Below, in pieces: positions 47,655-57,637 of a stretch of DNA of 64,000 bases. The stretch's first letter is position 1; the number at the start of each line of letters is the position of its first letter. The notes under the pieces were generated by a model. The model searched no databases, had not been told where the DNA came from, and worked only from the letters and a program-made list of their open reading frames with translations. The DNA comes from Alishewanella longhuensis. Its GTDB lineage: Bacteria > Pseudomonadota > Gammaproteobacteria > Enterobacterales > Alteromonadaceae. The stretch lies in NCBI RefSeq assembly GCF_014653435.1, contig NZ_BNAO01000006.1, forward strand, positions 711-64,710, written 5' to 3'. The position numbers were made by a program, and so were the translations under genes.

Positions 47655-48500
47655 ATGCTCAGCTTGTTGAAAATTAAAGGAATACTTGACCAGCTCTCTG
47701 CTAGCGAACGAAAACTGGCAGATTTTATTCTGGATAACTCTCACTTATTACGTGATTATTCATCACAGCAACTCGCCGACGCAGTCGGAATTAGCCAATC
47801 CAGTGTCGTGAAATTCTGTCAAAAACTTGGGTACAAAGGTTATCCCGATTTAAAGCTCGCCATCACCGAGGCGATAGTAACGGCAACAACACTACAACGC
47901 GAGCAACAAGACTCCGGCAATGAAGAAGGTAGTCTTGCGCAATTAGCAGAGCACTTACAGCAAAGTTTGCTACAAAGCTTGCGAAACTTACTGAGTATTA
48001 ATACCGAGAAGACACTGCATCAAGCAATACAGCTGTTAGATAAGGCCGATAAGGTTTTGTTGGCGGGGAGCTCGCACTCGGCAGTCGTCGCTACAGATAT
48101 GCAATGCCGTCTGTTAGCGCTGGGTAAAATGGCGTTGTATCATAGCGATCCGGCAATAAGCTTGCAGCTAGCCAGAACGTTAACAACACAGAGTGTGCTG
48201 CTACTTATCTCCGATTGCGGGCAGAATACAGATATTTTAAGATTGGAGCAGTACGCCAGACAGCGCAAACTCAAAGTTATCTCGCTCACGCGCTTTCAAA
48301 CCAATGCTCAAAGCGCTGCCGCTGATATTACCCTTTTTACCCTGGGCAGTGAGGCAGATGCACAATTACAACAACTTATTACCCAGCAAGCACAGCAGCA
48401 TCTATGCCATTTACTTTACTTAGGCCTGTGCCAACATCCAGCAAACCGGCACCACTTAACGGAGCATGCTCCGTTAATGGCCTTGTTGGAAAAGAACTAA
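47655..48500 (+). CDS. RpiR/MurR-family transcriptional regulator
   Basis: A 281-residue regulator. The N-terminal RpiR helix-turn-helix (QLADAVGISQSSVVKFCQKL, about 38-57) precedes a SIS sugar-phosphate-binding domain (KVLLAGSSHSAVVATDM near residue 132). MurR, the E. coli relative, senses MurNAc-6-phosphate. Here it adjoins genes for murein-peptide use, so a cell-wall sugar or peptide-linked signal is a reasonable but unproven effector. The ATG at 47655 (MLSLLKIKGILDQLS) fits the family; the longer frame upstream does not. Its stop overlaps the convergent epimerase gene by four bases. Confidence 0.85.
   Translation: MLSLLKIKGILDQLSASERKLADFILDNSHLLRDYSSQQLADAVGISQSSVVKFCQKLGYKGYPDLKLAITEAIVTATTLQREQQDSGNEEGSLAQLAEHLQQSLLQSLRNLLSINTEKTLHQAIQLLDKADKVLLAGSSHSAVVATDMQCRLLALGKMALYHSDPAISLQLARTLTTQSVLLLISDCGQNTDILRLEQYARQRKLKVISLTRFQTNAQSAAADITLFTLGSEADAQLQQLITQQAQQHLCHLLYLGLCQHPANRHHLTEHAPLMALLEKN
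48456..48477. repeat. 22-bp perfect palindrome at the 3' end of the RpiR gene
   Basis: TTAACGGAGCA followed by its exact complement TGCTCCGTTAA sits in the last codons of the regulator. It could act as a bidirectional stop for the tail-to-tail regulator and epimerase genes or as an operator. No T-run follows. Confidence 0.55.
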
Positions 48501-49591
48501 GGTAACATTTCCAGCCCCTGTATCGCGGTGATCCCTAAGCCAGGTGCATCACCAATGGTAATATCCGCTTCATTAAAAGTGACACTGCTGGTTACCGGAT
48601 TAAACGCACACAAAGATGGCCCATCTAAATCAATTTTGGTAATCACATCTGCTTTGGCCACCGCCACATGCACTGCCGCTGCAACACTAATACTGGACTC
48701 CAGCATACAACCAATCATACATTGCATATCATAAAACGAGCAGATGTCCGCAATTTTAATGGCGTTAGAAATACCGCCGGTTTTCATCAGCTTAATATTA
48801 ATAATATCGGCAGCGCGCATCTTTATAAGCTCAATCACTTCACGCGGCCCAAAGCTACTCTCATCGGCCATTACCGGGGTATGCACCCGTTCGGTAATAT
48901 ACTTCAGGCCTTCTAAGTCATAGTATTTTACTGGCTGCTCAACCAGCTCCAGGCGTACACCGGCATCTTCCAGCTTGTGTAAGGCGTATACCGCTTCTTT
49001 GGCTGTCCACCCCTGGTTTGCATCGAGTCGAATAAGAGCCTTGCCGGCTACCGCGTTATAAATCGCTTTCACCCGCTCGATATCTACCCCTATATCTTTG
49101 CCCACCTTTACTTTAAGTGTTTCAAAGCCCCGGGCAACAGCGTCTAACGAATCCGCTACCATCTTATCGATATAGTCAACACTGATGGTAATATCCGTAG
49201 TCAATTTAGGCACGCCGCCCCCCAATACTTTATAAAGGGGTGATCGATACTGCTGGGCAAATAAATCATATACCGCCATCTCTACTGCCGCTTTGGCACT
49301 GTAGTTTTTCATAATGCAGTTTTGAATCAGCCGGATAATATGGTTTAAATCGCTGATGTCCTGCCCGAGCAATTTCGGCTTAATAACGGTGCGAATAGCT
49401 TCAATGATGGAGCCGTGGATATCACCGGTAATCACGGCAGTAGCAGGTGCTTCTCCATAACCCTGGTGGCCGCTATCCGTTTCCACAATAACAATAACAT
49501 CTTCAATTTCATTTACCGTGCGCAACGCGGTTTTAAAGGGTGTTTTAAGTGGCACCCTAAGCATACCCAAACGGATATCGGTAATTCTCAT
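48497..49591 (-). CDS. ycjG: Dipeptide epimerase (L-Ala-D/L-Glu epimerase)
   Basis: A 364-residue enolase-superfamily enzyme that converts murein-derived L-Ala-D-Glu to L-Ala-L-Glu. The catalytic pattern of the subgroup is complete: KxK at 160-162, metal ligands near D190 (IRLDANQGW), E218 (LVEQP) and D243 (VMADESS), and K267 (INIKLMKTGG). It stands 11 bases after the NlpC/P60 gene in a likely two-gene unit. Related epimerases act on other dipeptides, so exact specificity is unproven. Confidence 0.88.
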   Translation of the reverse strand: MRITDIRLGMLRVPLKTPFKTALRTVNEIEDVIVIVETDSGHQGYGEAPATAVITGDIHGSIIEAIRTVIKPKLLGQDISDLNHIIRLIQNCIMKNYSAKAAVEMAVYDLFAQQYRSPLYKVLGGGVPKLTTDITISVDYIDKMVADSLDAVARGFETLKVKVGKDIGVDIERVKAIYNAVAGKALIRLDANQGWTAKEAVYALHKLEDAGVRLELVEQPVKYYDLEGLKYITERVHTPVMADESSFGPREVIELIKMRAADIINIKLMKTGGISNAIKIADICSFYDMQCMIGCMLESSISVAAAVHVAVAKADVITKIDLDGPSLCAFNPVTSSVTFNEADITIGDAPGLGITAIQGLEMLP

Positions 49592-49602
49592 AATAACCTC
49601 AG

Positions 49603-51060
49603 TTAACGCAACGATTTAATAGCATAAAGTCGGTCCAGATAGCTTTGTTCTGGAGTCAGGTGTAAAGGTGTTAAGGGCGTAACAGACACGCTATTTAAGG
49701 TGCCACGATAAAACTCACCAGCGGCGTTATAATAAGCCAGATCAAAAACCGCATGGATCACAAAGGGTTCACCCGCACTTTCCCCCAAATACAACATCAC
49801 ATGGCCCGGCCGGTAAATAAAATCTCCTACCTTAGCCCGGCGAATAGCTGCTAGCTTTTCTGTATGAGGCGCCGCTTCCGCAAAGCGGGTATTTTGGCCA
49901 AAGGCACCATAACCTTGCTGCCCTGAATTACGCGGCATCAACAAACCAAAGGTCCGAAAAATATCCACTAAAAAACCGGTACAATCCACGCTATTGTAGT
50001 CATAACCCCAGCCATAGCGTTGCCCTAAATATTTAAATGCCTGACGCACAATCTGCTCAGTGGTATAGGGTAAATAGCCTTGCTGTACATCCTGATTACG
50101 GGCAACCAGTGCTGGTATCAACTCCAGGTTTCCTGCGCTGTTACGCACGGGTAATTCTATAATAAAGCTGGCGTGAGGGTTCTGACCATGGACGTTATGC
50201 CCCACCTCAGCCGCGCTTAATAGCGGTACCCGCACGCCCATATCCAATTGCAGCTCAGAGATAGCCGCTATTTCTGGCGTGTAATTCGTGATCGCTTTGG
50301 CGCCGGTAACCACTAAAAAAGGCTCGCGCGCCGCATACGCCAGCACTTGCTCGCGCGGGCCAAGTGCCAGTGCCTCTGCCCTAACCCAACCGGTATAATG
50401 ATAGTTTTGCACCAGTAACCAGTTTTTGTCCTGGCTTTCATGCAAAACGGCTACAGGCTCCCCCACAAAAAGCGCGGTTTCCTGCAAGCGATTTAAATCC
50501 AGCGCCATACTTTCATTAAATACCCGCAGCTCAGTTGGCATAGCTAACATCAGCGCGCGGCGGGTAACCAGGGCGAAACGCGTTGGATTTTCAGCTTTGA
50601 CGCCTACTAAATTAAGTTGCTGCTGGATTGGCAGCCAGTCTGACGCATTTAAAGGCCGGCCATCAGCAAAATAACGCTCGCTATCAGGGATGGCGCTAAC
50701 GTGCCGCAGTAAAGTCAATAAGTCTTCACGGCTTCGCTGCAAAGGTACATCAGCAATAGCCTGCATTTCCGGCTGTACAGTAAAAGTTTCAATATTACGC
50801 TTAGCAATTTGCTCTGGGGTTAGGATTAATTGCTCTGCCTTAGGTAACTGTTGTAACCAGTAATCTGCACTTAAATGTTGTTCTTCCAACATAGGAATAT
50901 CAGATTGCCAGTTTTGCGCTTGCGCACCACTCAGCAAGAAATAACTGCACAACCAAAACATCAGCTGCACTGTGGAGCACTTACGGGTACTTGCCTGTTG
51001 AATTTTCTGCAAACCTGCTCCTTGGAATGAAATATTCCAGATATTGTTATTTTTTAGCAT
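49603..51060 (-). CDS. SH3b-NlpC/P60 murein-peptide endopeptidase (YkfC-like)
   Basis: A 485-residue exported cysteine peptidase expected to cut gamma-D-Glu-meso-DAP bonds in murein peptides. The export segment is about 31-48 (ending SGAQAQ), after an unusually long polar N terminus; an internal ATG at 50961 is possible. Bacterial SH3-like regions cover about 170-320. The C-terminal NlpC/P60 domain has C360 (VDCTGF), H420 (GHVMLYLG) and H436 (IHAVFD) as the likely triad. Its pairing with the epimerase mirrors the Bacillus ykf genes. Confidence 0.85.
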   Translation of the reverse strand: MLKNNNIWNISFQGAGLQKIQQASTRKCSTVQLMFWLCSYFLLSGAQAQNWQSDIPMLEEQHLSADYWLQQLPKAEQLILTPEQIAKRNIETFTVQPEMQAIADVPLQRSREDLLTLLRHVSAIPDSERYFADGRPLNASDWLPIQQQLNLVGVKAENPTRFALVTRRALMLAMPTELRVFNESMALDLNRLQETALFVGEPVAVLHESQDKNWLLVQNYHYTGWVRAEALALGPREQVLAYAAREPFLVVTGAKAITNYTPEIAAISELQLDMGVRVPLLSAAEVGHNVHGQNPHASFIIELPVRNSAGNLELIPALVARNQDVQQGYLPYTTEQIVRQAFKYLGQRYGWGYDYNSVDCTGFLVDIFRTFGLLMPRNSGQQGYGAFGQNTRFAEAAPHTEKLAAIRRAKVGDFIYRPGHVMLYLGESAGEPFVIHAVFDLAYYNAAGEFYRGTLNSVSVTPLTPLHLTPEQSYLDRLYAIKSLR

Positions 51061-51196
51061 AAATTATTTTCAAAACCAATAAAAGATTGCTATGTTAAAT
51101 CTGTGCAGAAAATCTACACCCCTGCACAGCGGAGCTCTGCTTGGCTACGCAAGCTTGAAATAATTATAAAGGGTGACATATCCAGGAGAGATTGCA

Positions 51197-54040
51197 ATGA
51201 AGTTGAACAGGCTCATTCAGTCCCTTGCCCTTGCCGGCTTGGGCTCGACATGTGTGATGGCGCAGGAAACTGCTATTCCGGACGCCGATGATGCAAAAGT
51301 AGAACGCATCCGGGTTACCGGTTCTAATATCAAAAGAACTAATATTGAAGGTTCTCTGCCGCTGACCGTGTTCAGCAAAGCAGAGATTGATGCCCAAGGT
51401 ATCACTTCTGCTGAACAGCTTTTAATGCAATTAAATATTGCCGGTAATTCATCCGATAACCTGGCAAGTAATGGCGGTATTGTATCTGAAGAGCAACGGG
51501 GTAATAACGGTGTTTCAGGCGCTAACCTACGTGGTCAGGGTGCCGATGCCACACTGGTATTGCTAAATGGTCGACGGGTAGCAACTCACGGTCTAAAAGG
51601 CCGGGCAGTTGATCTAAACTCTATCCCTTTTGCGGCACTAGAGCGGGTAGAAGTATTACGTGATGGTGCCTCCGCCATGTATGGTACCGATGCTATCGGC
51701 GGTGTTATCAACTTTATTACCAAAAAAGATTACACTGGTGGTGAAGCCTCTGCTTTTGTTGATGCGACCGAGGCGGGTGGTGGTAATATTTACCGTACTA
51801 ATGTGTTAATCGGGGCCGGTGATATAAATACCGATGGTTGGAATATCTTCGGCACCTTGTCTTACAAGCGTAACGCTACCCTAAATGGTACCGATCGCGA
51901 TTTCTCTAATACCTTTCAACCGAATCGGGGTTTATCACCTGATACACGCGGCACCCCCTTTGCGACGGTATTTAACCGTGGCGCAACTCAGCCCAATCTA
52001 ATTGGCACTGGACTTATCGACCCGCTAGATGGTCAATCTATTATTGCTGTGAATATTCTGGATTTACCTGGAGCATCTGGCTGTGCCAGCGGCGGCGATA
52101 TGATGGGGCCCTATGATGAGAGATTATGGAGTTCTTTATCATCTCGTTATGCTTGTGCCTGGGATTATCCGGCTGCAGCCCGCATCCAACAGCCCCAGGA
52201 AAGCGTTGATTTTATCAGTAGAGCCTCATTTAAAATCAATGAAAACCACTCAGCTTATGTCGAGCTGGTAGCCTCTAAAGTTGAAGTCAGTAAGGCTTTC
52301 GAGCCCAATCAAATTTCGCCAGGTGCAGTGTTCGGACCTGATACCTGGTACCCAAGTACCGGCGAGTCTTACAATCGCATTTACAATGCGTTGGCCAATT
52401 ATTTTGGTGCAGACCAGTTAAATTATGGCGAGCGCATTGCTTACCGCTGGCGTTGTATAGCTTGTGGCCCAAGACAAATTGATACTGAGACGACCTCTTA
52501 TCGGTTAATGGCCGCGTTTGAAGGTATTATTAGCGGTATCGATTGGGACTACACTGCCGGTATTTCCAGAGCAACCAGTGAATCGGACTCGGTATTAGGT
52601 AGCGGTTATCATTATACCGATGCCTTGCAGCAAGTCTTAGGCAGTGGCCTAATCAACCCGTTTTTAATGCCAGGACAAAGCCAGTCCGCCGCCGGTATGG
52701 CCGCACTGGACGCAGCCTCGGCCACCGGCGTTAAACTCTATGGCGGTGAGTCTATTATGACGCAAATCGATGCGACCTTTACCGGTGGCCTCGGATTTGA
52801 ATTGCCGGGAGGTGAGATCCAGGCGGCTATCGGTGCCGACTTGCGGCGGGAAGAATTCAAATTTAACGGTGACGAACGTGCCGAGATGCGCCCTATCTTT
52901 AACGCGCCTTTTGACAATGCCAACGTTTTAGATAAAGTCAGCCGGGATATTAAAGCGGTATTTGTAGAGCTGTATTTACCGCTTTTTGATAGCTTGGATA
53001 TCAGCCTGGCCGGTCGTTATGATAAATATGATGGCTTTGGCAGCACCACCAACCCGAAAATTGGCTTTACCTGGCGACCACTAGATGGTTTCCTGGTCAG
53101 GGGTGCTTTCAGTACGGGCTTTAAAGTCCCTTCATTTAACCAATTGTTTAATGGTACAACTGAGTCACAATATACTGGCTTAGACTTAGCTGACCCCGCA
53201 ACCTGTCCAGGTGGTGTAGCCAGTGAAACCATCGCAGGTTGTGCTTCTATTCGTCCGGTAGAGATCTTCGGCGGTAAAGACGATTTGAAACCGGAAGAAT
53301 CTGAACAGAAGAGTATTGGTTTTGTTGCCGCACCTTTTGACAACTTTAATTTTAGTGTCGACTGGTGGGAAATTGAACGTACCGATACCATTCGTTCAGC
53401 GCCAAGAGATGTATTAATTAACAACTATGATGTGTTTCAGGCGAACTGGATCCGTGATAGCAGCGGTCAAGTCGTCGCTATCGACCGACGCTATATTAAC
53501 TCGGGCGGTACCCTAACCCGCGGTATTGAAGTCGATGCTAACCTGACGGGTGATTTTGCCGGCGGTAAATGGCGCCTAAATATGAACGGCAGCTATATCG
53601 ACAGTTTTAAAACCAAAGGTTTAGAAACACTTCCTTATAGCGATAATCTGGTAGGTGAATATGTGCGTTATTTCAACTTACCCATTAAATGGAAACACAC
53701 CCTTAACCTAAGTTATGTAAAAGGGGACTGGAGCTATACTTTAAGTCAGCTGTATCGTGATGGTTATAAAGATGAGCTACCGGTTAGTGTGCGTAACGGC
53801 AGCTATATTCCTGTTGATTGGAACCCGGATGTGAGTAGCTATATGACCTACAACTATAGCATGAGCTATACCGGCTTCCAGGATGTGAAATTTACTTTTG
53901 GTATAAAGAATATCTTTGATCAGGACCCACCTTTCACCGCGCATCAAAACGATTTTGCTGCCGGCGCGGCCTGGGAGCCAAGGATCGCCGATCCTCGTGG
54001 TCGCGCTTTTACCTTACTACTTGAATACAAGTTCTTGTAA
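51197..54040 (+). CDS. TonB-dependent receptor, possibly for murein peptides
   Basis: A large outer-membrane receptor of about 947 residues. Signal peptide to about residue 23 (CVMAQE), TonB-box-like RIRVTGSNIKR near 38-48, plug domain with LLNGRRVATHG and VEVLRDGASAMYGTDAIGG, and a long barrel ending FTLLLEYKFL. The ATG at 51197 has AGGAGA eight bases ahead. This oar/peptide-type subgroup is often next to peptidases. Divergent NlpC/P60 and epimerase genes suggest cargo such as murein peptides; this is inference by position. Confidence 0.85.
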   Translation: MKLNRLIQSLALAGLGSTCVMAQETAIPDADDAKVERIRVTGSNIKRTNIEGSLPLTVFSKAEIDAQGITSAEQLLMQLNIAGNSSDNLASNGGIVSEEQRGNNGVSGANLRGQGADATLVLLNGRRVATHGLKGRAVDLNSIPFAALERVEVLRDGASAMYGTDAIGGVINFITKKDYTGGEASAFVDATEAGGGNIYRTNVLIGAGDINTDGWNIFGTLSYKRNATLNGTDRDFSNTFQPNRGLSPDTRGTPFATVFNRGATQPNLIGTGLIDPLDGQSIIAVNILDLPGASGCASGGDMMGPYDERLWSSLSSRYACAWDYPAAARIQQPQESVDFISRASFKINENHSAYVELVASKVEVSKAFEPNQISPGAVFGPDTWYPSTGESYNRIYNALANYFGADQLNYGERIAYRWRCIACGPRQIDTETTSYRLMAAFEGIISGIDWDYTAGISRATSESDSVLGSGYHYTDALQQVLGSGLINPFLMPGQSQSAAGMAALDAASATGVKLYGGESIMTQIDATFTGGLGFELPGGEIQAAIGADLRREEFKFNGDERAEMRPIFNAPFDNANVLDKVSRDIKAVFVELYLPLFDSLDISLAGRYDKYDGFGSTTNPKIGFTWRPLDGFLVRGAFSTGFKVPSFNQLFNGTTESQYTGLDLADPATCPGGVASETIAGCASIRPVEIFGGKDDLKPEESEQKSIGFVAAPFDNFNFSVDWWEIERTDTIRSAPRDVLINNYDVFQANWIRDSSGQVVAIDRRYINSGGTLTRGIEVDANLTGDFAGGKWRLNMNGSYIDSFKTKGLETLPYSDNLVGEYVRYFNLPIKWKHTLNLSYVKGDWSYTLSQLYRDGYKDELPVSVRNGSYIPVDWNPDVSSYMTYNYSMSYTGFQDVKFTFGIKNIFDQDPPFTAHQNDFAAGAAWEPRIADPRGRAFTLLLEYKFL

Positions 54041-54070
54041 GTTAGGTAACGTAAAATAGTCATCGCAAAA

Positions 54071-54098
54071 AGAAGAGGCACAGCGCCTCTTCTTTTTT
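54071..54098. terminator. Bidirectional terminator between receptor and MFS genes
   Basis: AGAAGAGGC-acagc-GCCTCTTCT, a 9-bp stem, is followed by TTTTTT and preceded by an A-run, so it can serve both the receptor (plus) and the sugar permease operon (minus). Confidence 0.9.
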
Positions 54099-54121
54099 AT
54101 TTATGAAAAATATCTACAGGC

Positions 54122-55423
54122 TCACCCTTTAATTTTATGGCCTGTTACGGCATAAAATAAAATCATGCCATAGCACGGTATCAGCAGCCAGTAAGCTGCC
54201 TGCCCCGAGCTTTGCTCTGCTAAATAGCCATAGAGCAAAGGCAATACCGCACCACCGGCGATCCCCATAATTAATAAGGCTGACGCCGTTGCCGTAAGCT
54301 TCCCTAAACCATCCAGCGCTAAAGGCCATACTGCAGGCCACACCAAGGCATTGGCTAACCCCAGCAAGGCTAAAAAGAACACAGGATCAGGCACTGTCGG
54401 AATGCCCAACCAGCCGGTAAAAAGGCTTGCCAACAGGGTACTTTCAACCGATGACACTAAGATACCGATACTAAAAGCAATACCGGCGAATGCCGACAAT
54501 AACAACGCCTGTTGTTGGCTAAGCCAGCGCGGGATACAAATAATGCCCAGTACATAGCCCAGTACCATAAAGGCCATGGTATAGGAGGTTAGGGTACCAA
54601 AATGCGCCACCCCTAAACTCTGGCCAAACAAGCCGATGCTATCACCGGCAATAACTTCCACCCCAACATAACAAAATAAGGTCAGCGCACCCAGCCAAAC
54701 CTGCGGATAGGCCAACACTTTCTGCCACTGATATTGACCACTTTGCTGTTCAATATCTAATTTGGGTAATGGTGCCCACCAGACAAATAGAGTCAAGCCA
54801 GCTAACACTAAGGCCATTAGCAAATAAGGTTGCACTAACCGCTGCGATAGCTCAGTAAGTAGAGCAGCACGATCGCTTGTTGAGAGCATGGCCAAGGCTT
54901 CATCGCTATAAGCCTCCATACCAGTTAAGATCCAGGCCGTAAACAGCAGCGGCACAATAAAGCCCGCGCCTTTATTAACAATACCCATACAGCTGATACG
55001 CATAGCCGCACTTTCGCGTGGCCCCACGCAAACAATATAGGGATTAGTGGCCGTTTGCAGAATGGTTAAACCGGTGCCAAGAACAAACAGGGCGAATAAA
55101 AACAGGCTAAAGGTTGCCGACAACGCCGCGGGTACAAACAACAAGGCGCCCGCCACCATCACCACCAAACCAATAAGCATACCGTTTTTATAACCAAAAC
55201 GGCCGAGTAACGCCGACATTGGTAAGGCCATGACAAAATAGGCAATATAGAATACAAAGGCGACCAGCATGGCCTGAAATTCGGTGAGCTCACAGGCTAT
55301 TTTTAAAAATGGAATTAAGGCACCATTGAGCCAGGTTACAAAGCCAAAGACGAAAAATAAAATACCTATTAACAGCATAGGTAAAAAGCTACTACTGGAC
55401 GATGCTAAAGTGCGGCTGTGCAT
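54122..55423 (-). CDS. agaP: MFS sugar permease (FucP family), probable GalNAc importer
   Basis: A 433-residue transporter with twelve hydrophobic segments and the FucP/NagP-type start LIGILFFVFGFVTWLNGALI, plus the QTATNPYI stretch in helix 4. It is the last gene of the aga run, 166 bp after nagA. Context suggests GalNAc import across the inner membrane; in Shewanella a FucP-type permease named AgaP serves this role. Substrate could also include GlcNAc. Confidence 0.8.
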   Translation of the reverse strand: MHSRTLASSSSSFLPMLLIGILFFVFGFVTWLNGALIPFLKIACELTEFQAMLVAFVFYIAYFVMALPMSALLGRFGYKNGMLIGLVVMVAGALLFVPAALSATFSLFLFALFVLGTGLTILQTATNPYIVCVGPRESAAMRISCMGIVNKGAGFIVPLLFTAWILTGMEAYSDEALAMLSTSDRAALLTELSQRLVQPYLLMALVLAGLTLFVWWAPLPKLDIEQQSGQYQWQKVLAYPQVWLGALTLFCYVGVEVIAGDSIGLFGQSLGVAHFGTLTSYTMAFMVLGYVLGIICIPRWLSQQQALLLSAFAGIAFSIGILVSSVESTLLASLFTGWLGIPTVPDPVFFLALLGLANALVWPAVWPLALDGLGKLTATASALLIMGIAGGAVLPLLYGYLAEQSSGQAAYWLLIPCYGMILFYAVTGHKIKG

Positions 55424-55589
55424 AGTGGATGTTTCCCCTGTTAGTTGCTTGCTAAGAGCGCAGCAGCCATAGCAACGGCGTAACCTGATCCGTTACTGGT
55501 TAGCGACAAGTGCTCGCGCTGTAGCTAGCGTTTATGTTTTTTATAGTATTGATTTAACTTGTTTTAATTGTTTTGTTGTATAGCTGTTA

Positions 55590-56723
55590 TTAGCTTGCCA
55601 GCCCCGCTACCCAGGTCTGCCTCACCTCTAGCGCCGAGGTTAACCAAACCAAATCAGCGCGACCGCCCACCTTTATCTGCCCTAACTGCGGTAACCCTAA
55701 TAACCGCGCCGGGGTATTGCTGGCCATCCTTAAAGCACTGGCACAGTCTATTTCTAGCTGCCGCACCGCATAGCGCACGGCACTGGCCATATCTAGCACT
55801 GAGCCAGCGAGGGAGCCTTCGCTATTCGTCAGCTTCATGCCCTGGCGAGTTACTCGACCACCGGCAAAATTAAATTCCTGTTGTGCGGTACCTACCGGTG
55901 ACATAGCATCGGTGACTAAAATCAACCGCTGCTCGCCTTTCATTTGATAAGCAATTTGTGCGCTGAGTGGGTGTAAATGTTCACCATCAAAAATAATGCC
56001 GCAATACAGGCGCGGATCGGCCAGGGCCGTGCCGACTAAGCCCGGTTCACGCGAGGTAAGATTCGACATACCGTTATACAGGTGGGTAACACAGCTGGCA
56101 CCTGCAGCAATCGCGGGTAAAATCTGGGCACTGCCAGCATTGCTATGCCCTAAACTGACGATTACGCCAGCGGCAGTAAGTGCTGTTATCTGCTCAACAG
56201 GAACCGTTTCCGGCGCCAGCGTTAGCATGACCACCCCCAGGTCCTGCCGGCAGTACAAGGTCATTTCCGCCGCGGTCAGCGGACGCAAGTAATGTTGTGG
56301 ATGACAGCCGCGTTTCGCCTGTGCTAGGTGCGGGCCTTCGAAATGAATACCAATAATCCCTACCATCTGTTTGGCGCGAGCCGCTGCCACGGCATCTGCG
56401 GCTTGCTGCATCACGGTTAAATCATCTGTAATAACCGTGGGCAACATGCTGGTGGTGCCATATTGCTGATGAGCGGCAAAGATTGTGGCTAAAGATTCCA
56501 CACTCGGCGTCGTATTAAACAGGGCGCCACCGCCACCGTTCACCTGAATATCAATAAACCCTGGGCAGAGCATACCATCAGAGCAATCTTGCATAGGCAA
56601 GTTGCGCGAAGGTGTCGTCTCTATCGCGGTAATATAACCCTGTTCAATCCTTAGATAGCCTTGGCTAAACCCGTCCGCTAACAGTAACTGGGAGGCTTTC
56701 AGGTAAAATGCAGCAGATGACAT
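55590..56723 (-). CDS. agaA: N-acetyl-hexosamine-6-phosphate deacetylase (NagA/AgaA type)
   Basis: A 377-residue amidohydrolase that removes acetyl from N-acetylhexosamine-6-phosphate. Motifs are GFIDIQVNGGGG, HFEGPHLAQAKRG, VSLGHSNA, HLYNGM and the catalytic-Asp motif VTDAMSP. Among paralogues, aga context points to GalNAc-6-phosphate rather than GlcNAc-6-phosphate. It lies three bases after the kinase gene. Confidence 0.86.
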   Translation of the reverse strand: MSSAAFYLKASQLLLADGFSQGYLRIEQGYITAIETTPSRNLPMQDCSDGMLCPGFIDIQVNGGGGALFNTTPSVESLATIFAAHQQYGTTSMLPTVITDDLTVMQQAADAVAAARAKQMVGIIGIHFEGPHLAQAKRGCHPQHYLRPLTAAEMTLYCRQDLGVVMLTLAPETVPVEQITALTAAGVIVSLGHSNAGSAQILPAIAAGASCVTHLYNGMSNLTSREPGLVGTALADPRLYCGIIFDGEHLHPLSAQIAYQMKGEQRLILVTDAMSPVGTAQQEFNFAGGRVTRQGMKLTNSEGSLAGSVLDMASAVRYAVRQLEIDCASALRMASNTPARLLGLPQLGQIKVGGRADLVWLTSALEVRQTWVAGLAS

Positions 56724-56726
56724 AGG

Positions 56727-57635
56727 TTACTCCTGTTTGAGCTGTGCCAGAATAGCTGCCCCGCGCACACCGCTGGCATCACCGCCCTCAGCCGCTAGCA
56801 CCAGAGGCGCTGTCACACCGGCAAATAAATGGTGTTGTATTGCAGCGGGCAGTGCCGTAATTAATTCAGGGATCTGCGATAACCCCCCCCCCAATACCAG
56901 GCAATCTGGTTCCAGTGTTAAACACAATCCGGCTAAATGTGCGCCCAGAATATCCAGGTACACCTCAAAGGTTTGCTGCGCCAGTGTATCCTGCTGCCGA
57001 TAGGCATTGACCCAGTCGACACTGCTGGCGGCCTTAGCCGTATAATGTTGATATAAACGCCCTAACCCCGTCCCCGAGATATAGGGCTCAACACAACCAA
57101 GCAGCCCGCAACCACACTGACGTAGCGGTAGTTGATGGCGTTGTGCCACTAAGGCAGATATCGCGATATGGCCATATTCTCCGGCCACACGCCCAGTCAG
57201 TAGCTGCCCATCCAGACAAAAACCACCACCGGCGCCGGTGCCTAGAATATACCCCAGTACTTTGCGATATCCCTTGCCGGCACCCGCAACTGCCTCGGAT
57301 AAGGCAAAGCAACGACAATCATTTCCAATTACCACAGTACGGGCTAAGTGCTGCGTCAATAGGGCCGCAACCGGCTGATCGGTTAAACAAGGGACATTAC
57401 TGGAAATAACAGTACCGTCTGCGCGAATAACGCCAGGTAAAGCGATACCCAGCCGCGCCCTTTGCCCACAGAGGGCGTCGGCTTTAGCAATTTGCGCCAC
57501 CACGGTTGCAAGAAAAGCCTGTAGATCCTGAGTAGGGGTGGCAACCCGCCAGCGCTGCTGCACCTGTAACTGCGGATCAAAAATCGCCAGCTCTATTTTA
57601 CTGCCGCCAATATCCAGTCCATAACACCAGCTCAT
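56727..57635 (-). CDS. agaK: ROK-family N-acetylgalactosamine kinase (AgaK type)
   Basis: A 302-residue sugar kinase predicted to phosphorylate imported GalNAc. The ATP loop DIGGSK is at 8-13, catalytic Asp in VIGNDCRCFAL, and the ROK zinc site has H156 plus CGCGLLGC at 174-181. The start at MSWCYGLDIGG (57635) is two bases after the agaS stop and is better than the longer frame. The kinase is needed because uptake is by a permease, not a PTS. Confidence 0.86.
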   Translation of the reverse strand: MSWCYGLDIGGSKIELAIFDPQLQVQQRWRVATPTQDLQAFLATVVAQIAKADALCGQRARLGIALPGVIRADGTVISSNVPCLTDQPVAALLTQHLARTVVIGNDCRCFALSEAVAGAGKGYRKVLGYILGTGAGGGFCLDGQLLTGRVAGEYGHIAISALVAQRHQLPLRQCGCGLLGCVEPYISGTGLGRLYQHYTAKAASSVDWVNAYRQQDTLAQQTFEVYLDILGAHLAGLCLTLEPDCLVLGGGLSQIPELITALPAAIQHHLFAGVTAPLVLAAEGGDASGVRGAAILAQLKQE

Positions 57636-57637
57636 GC

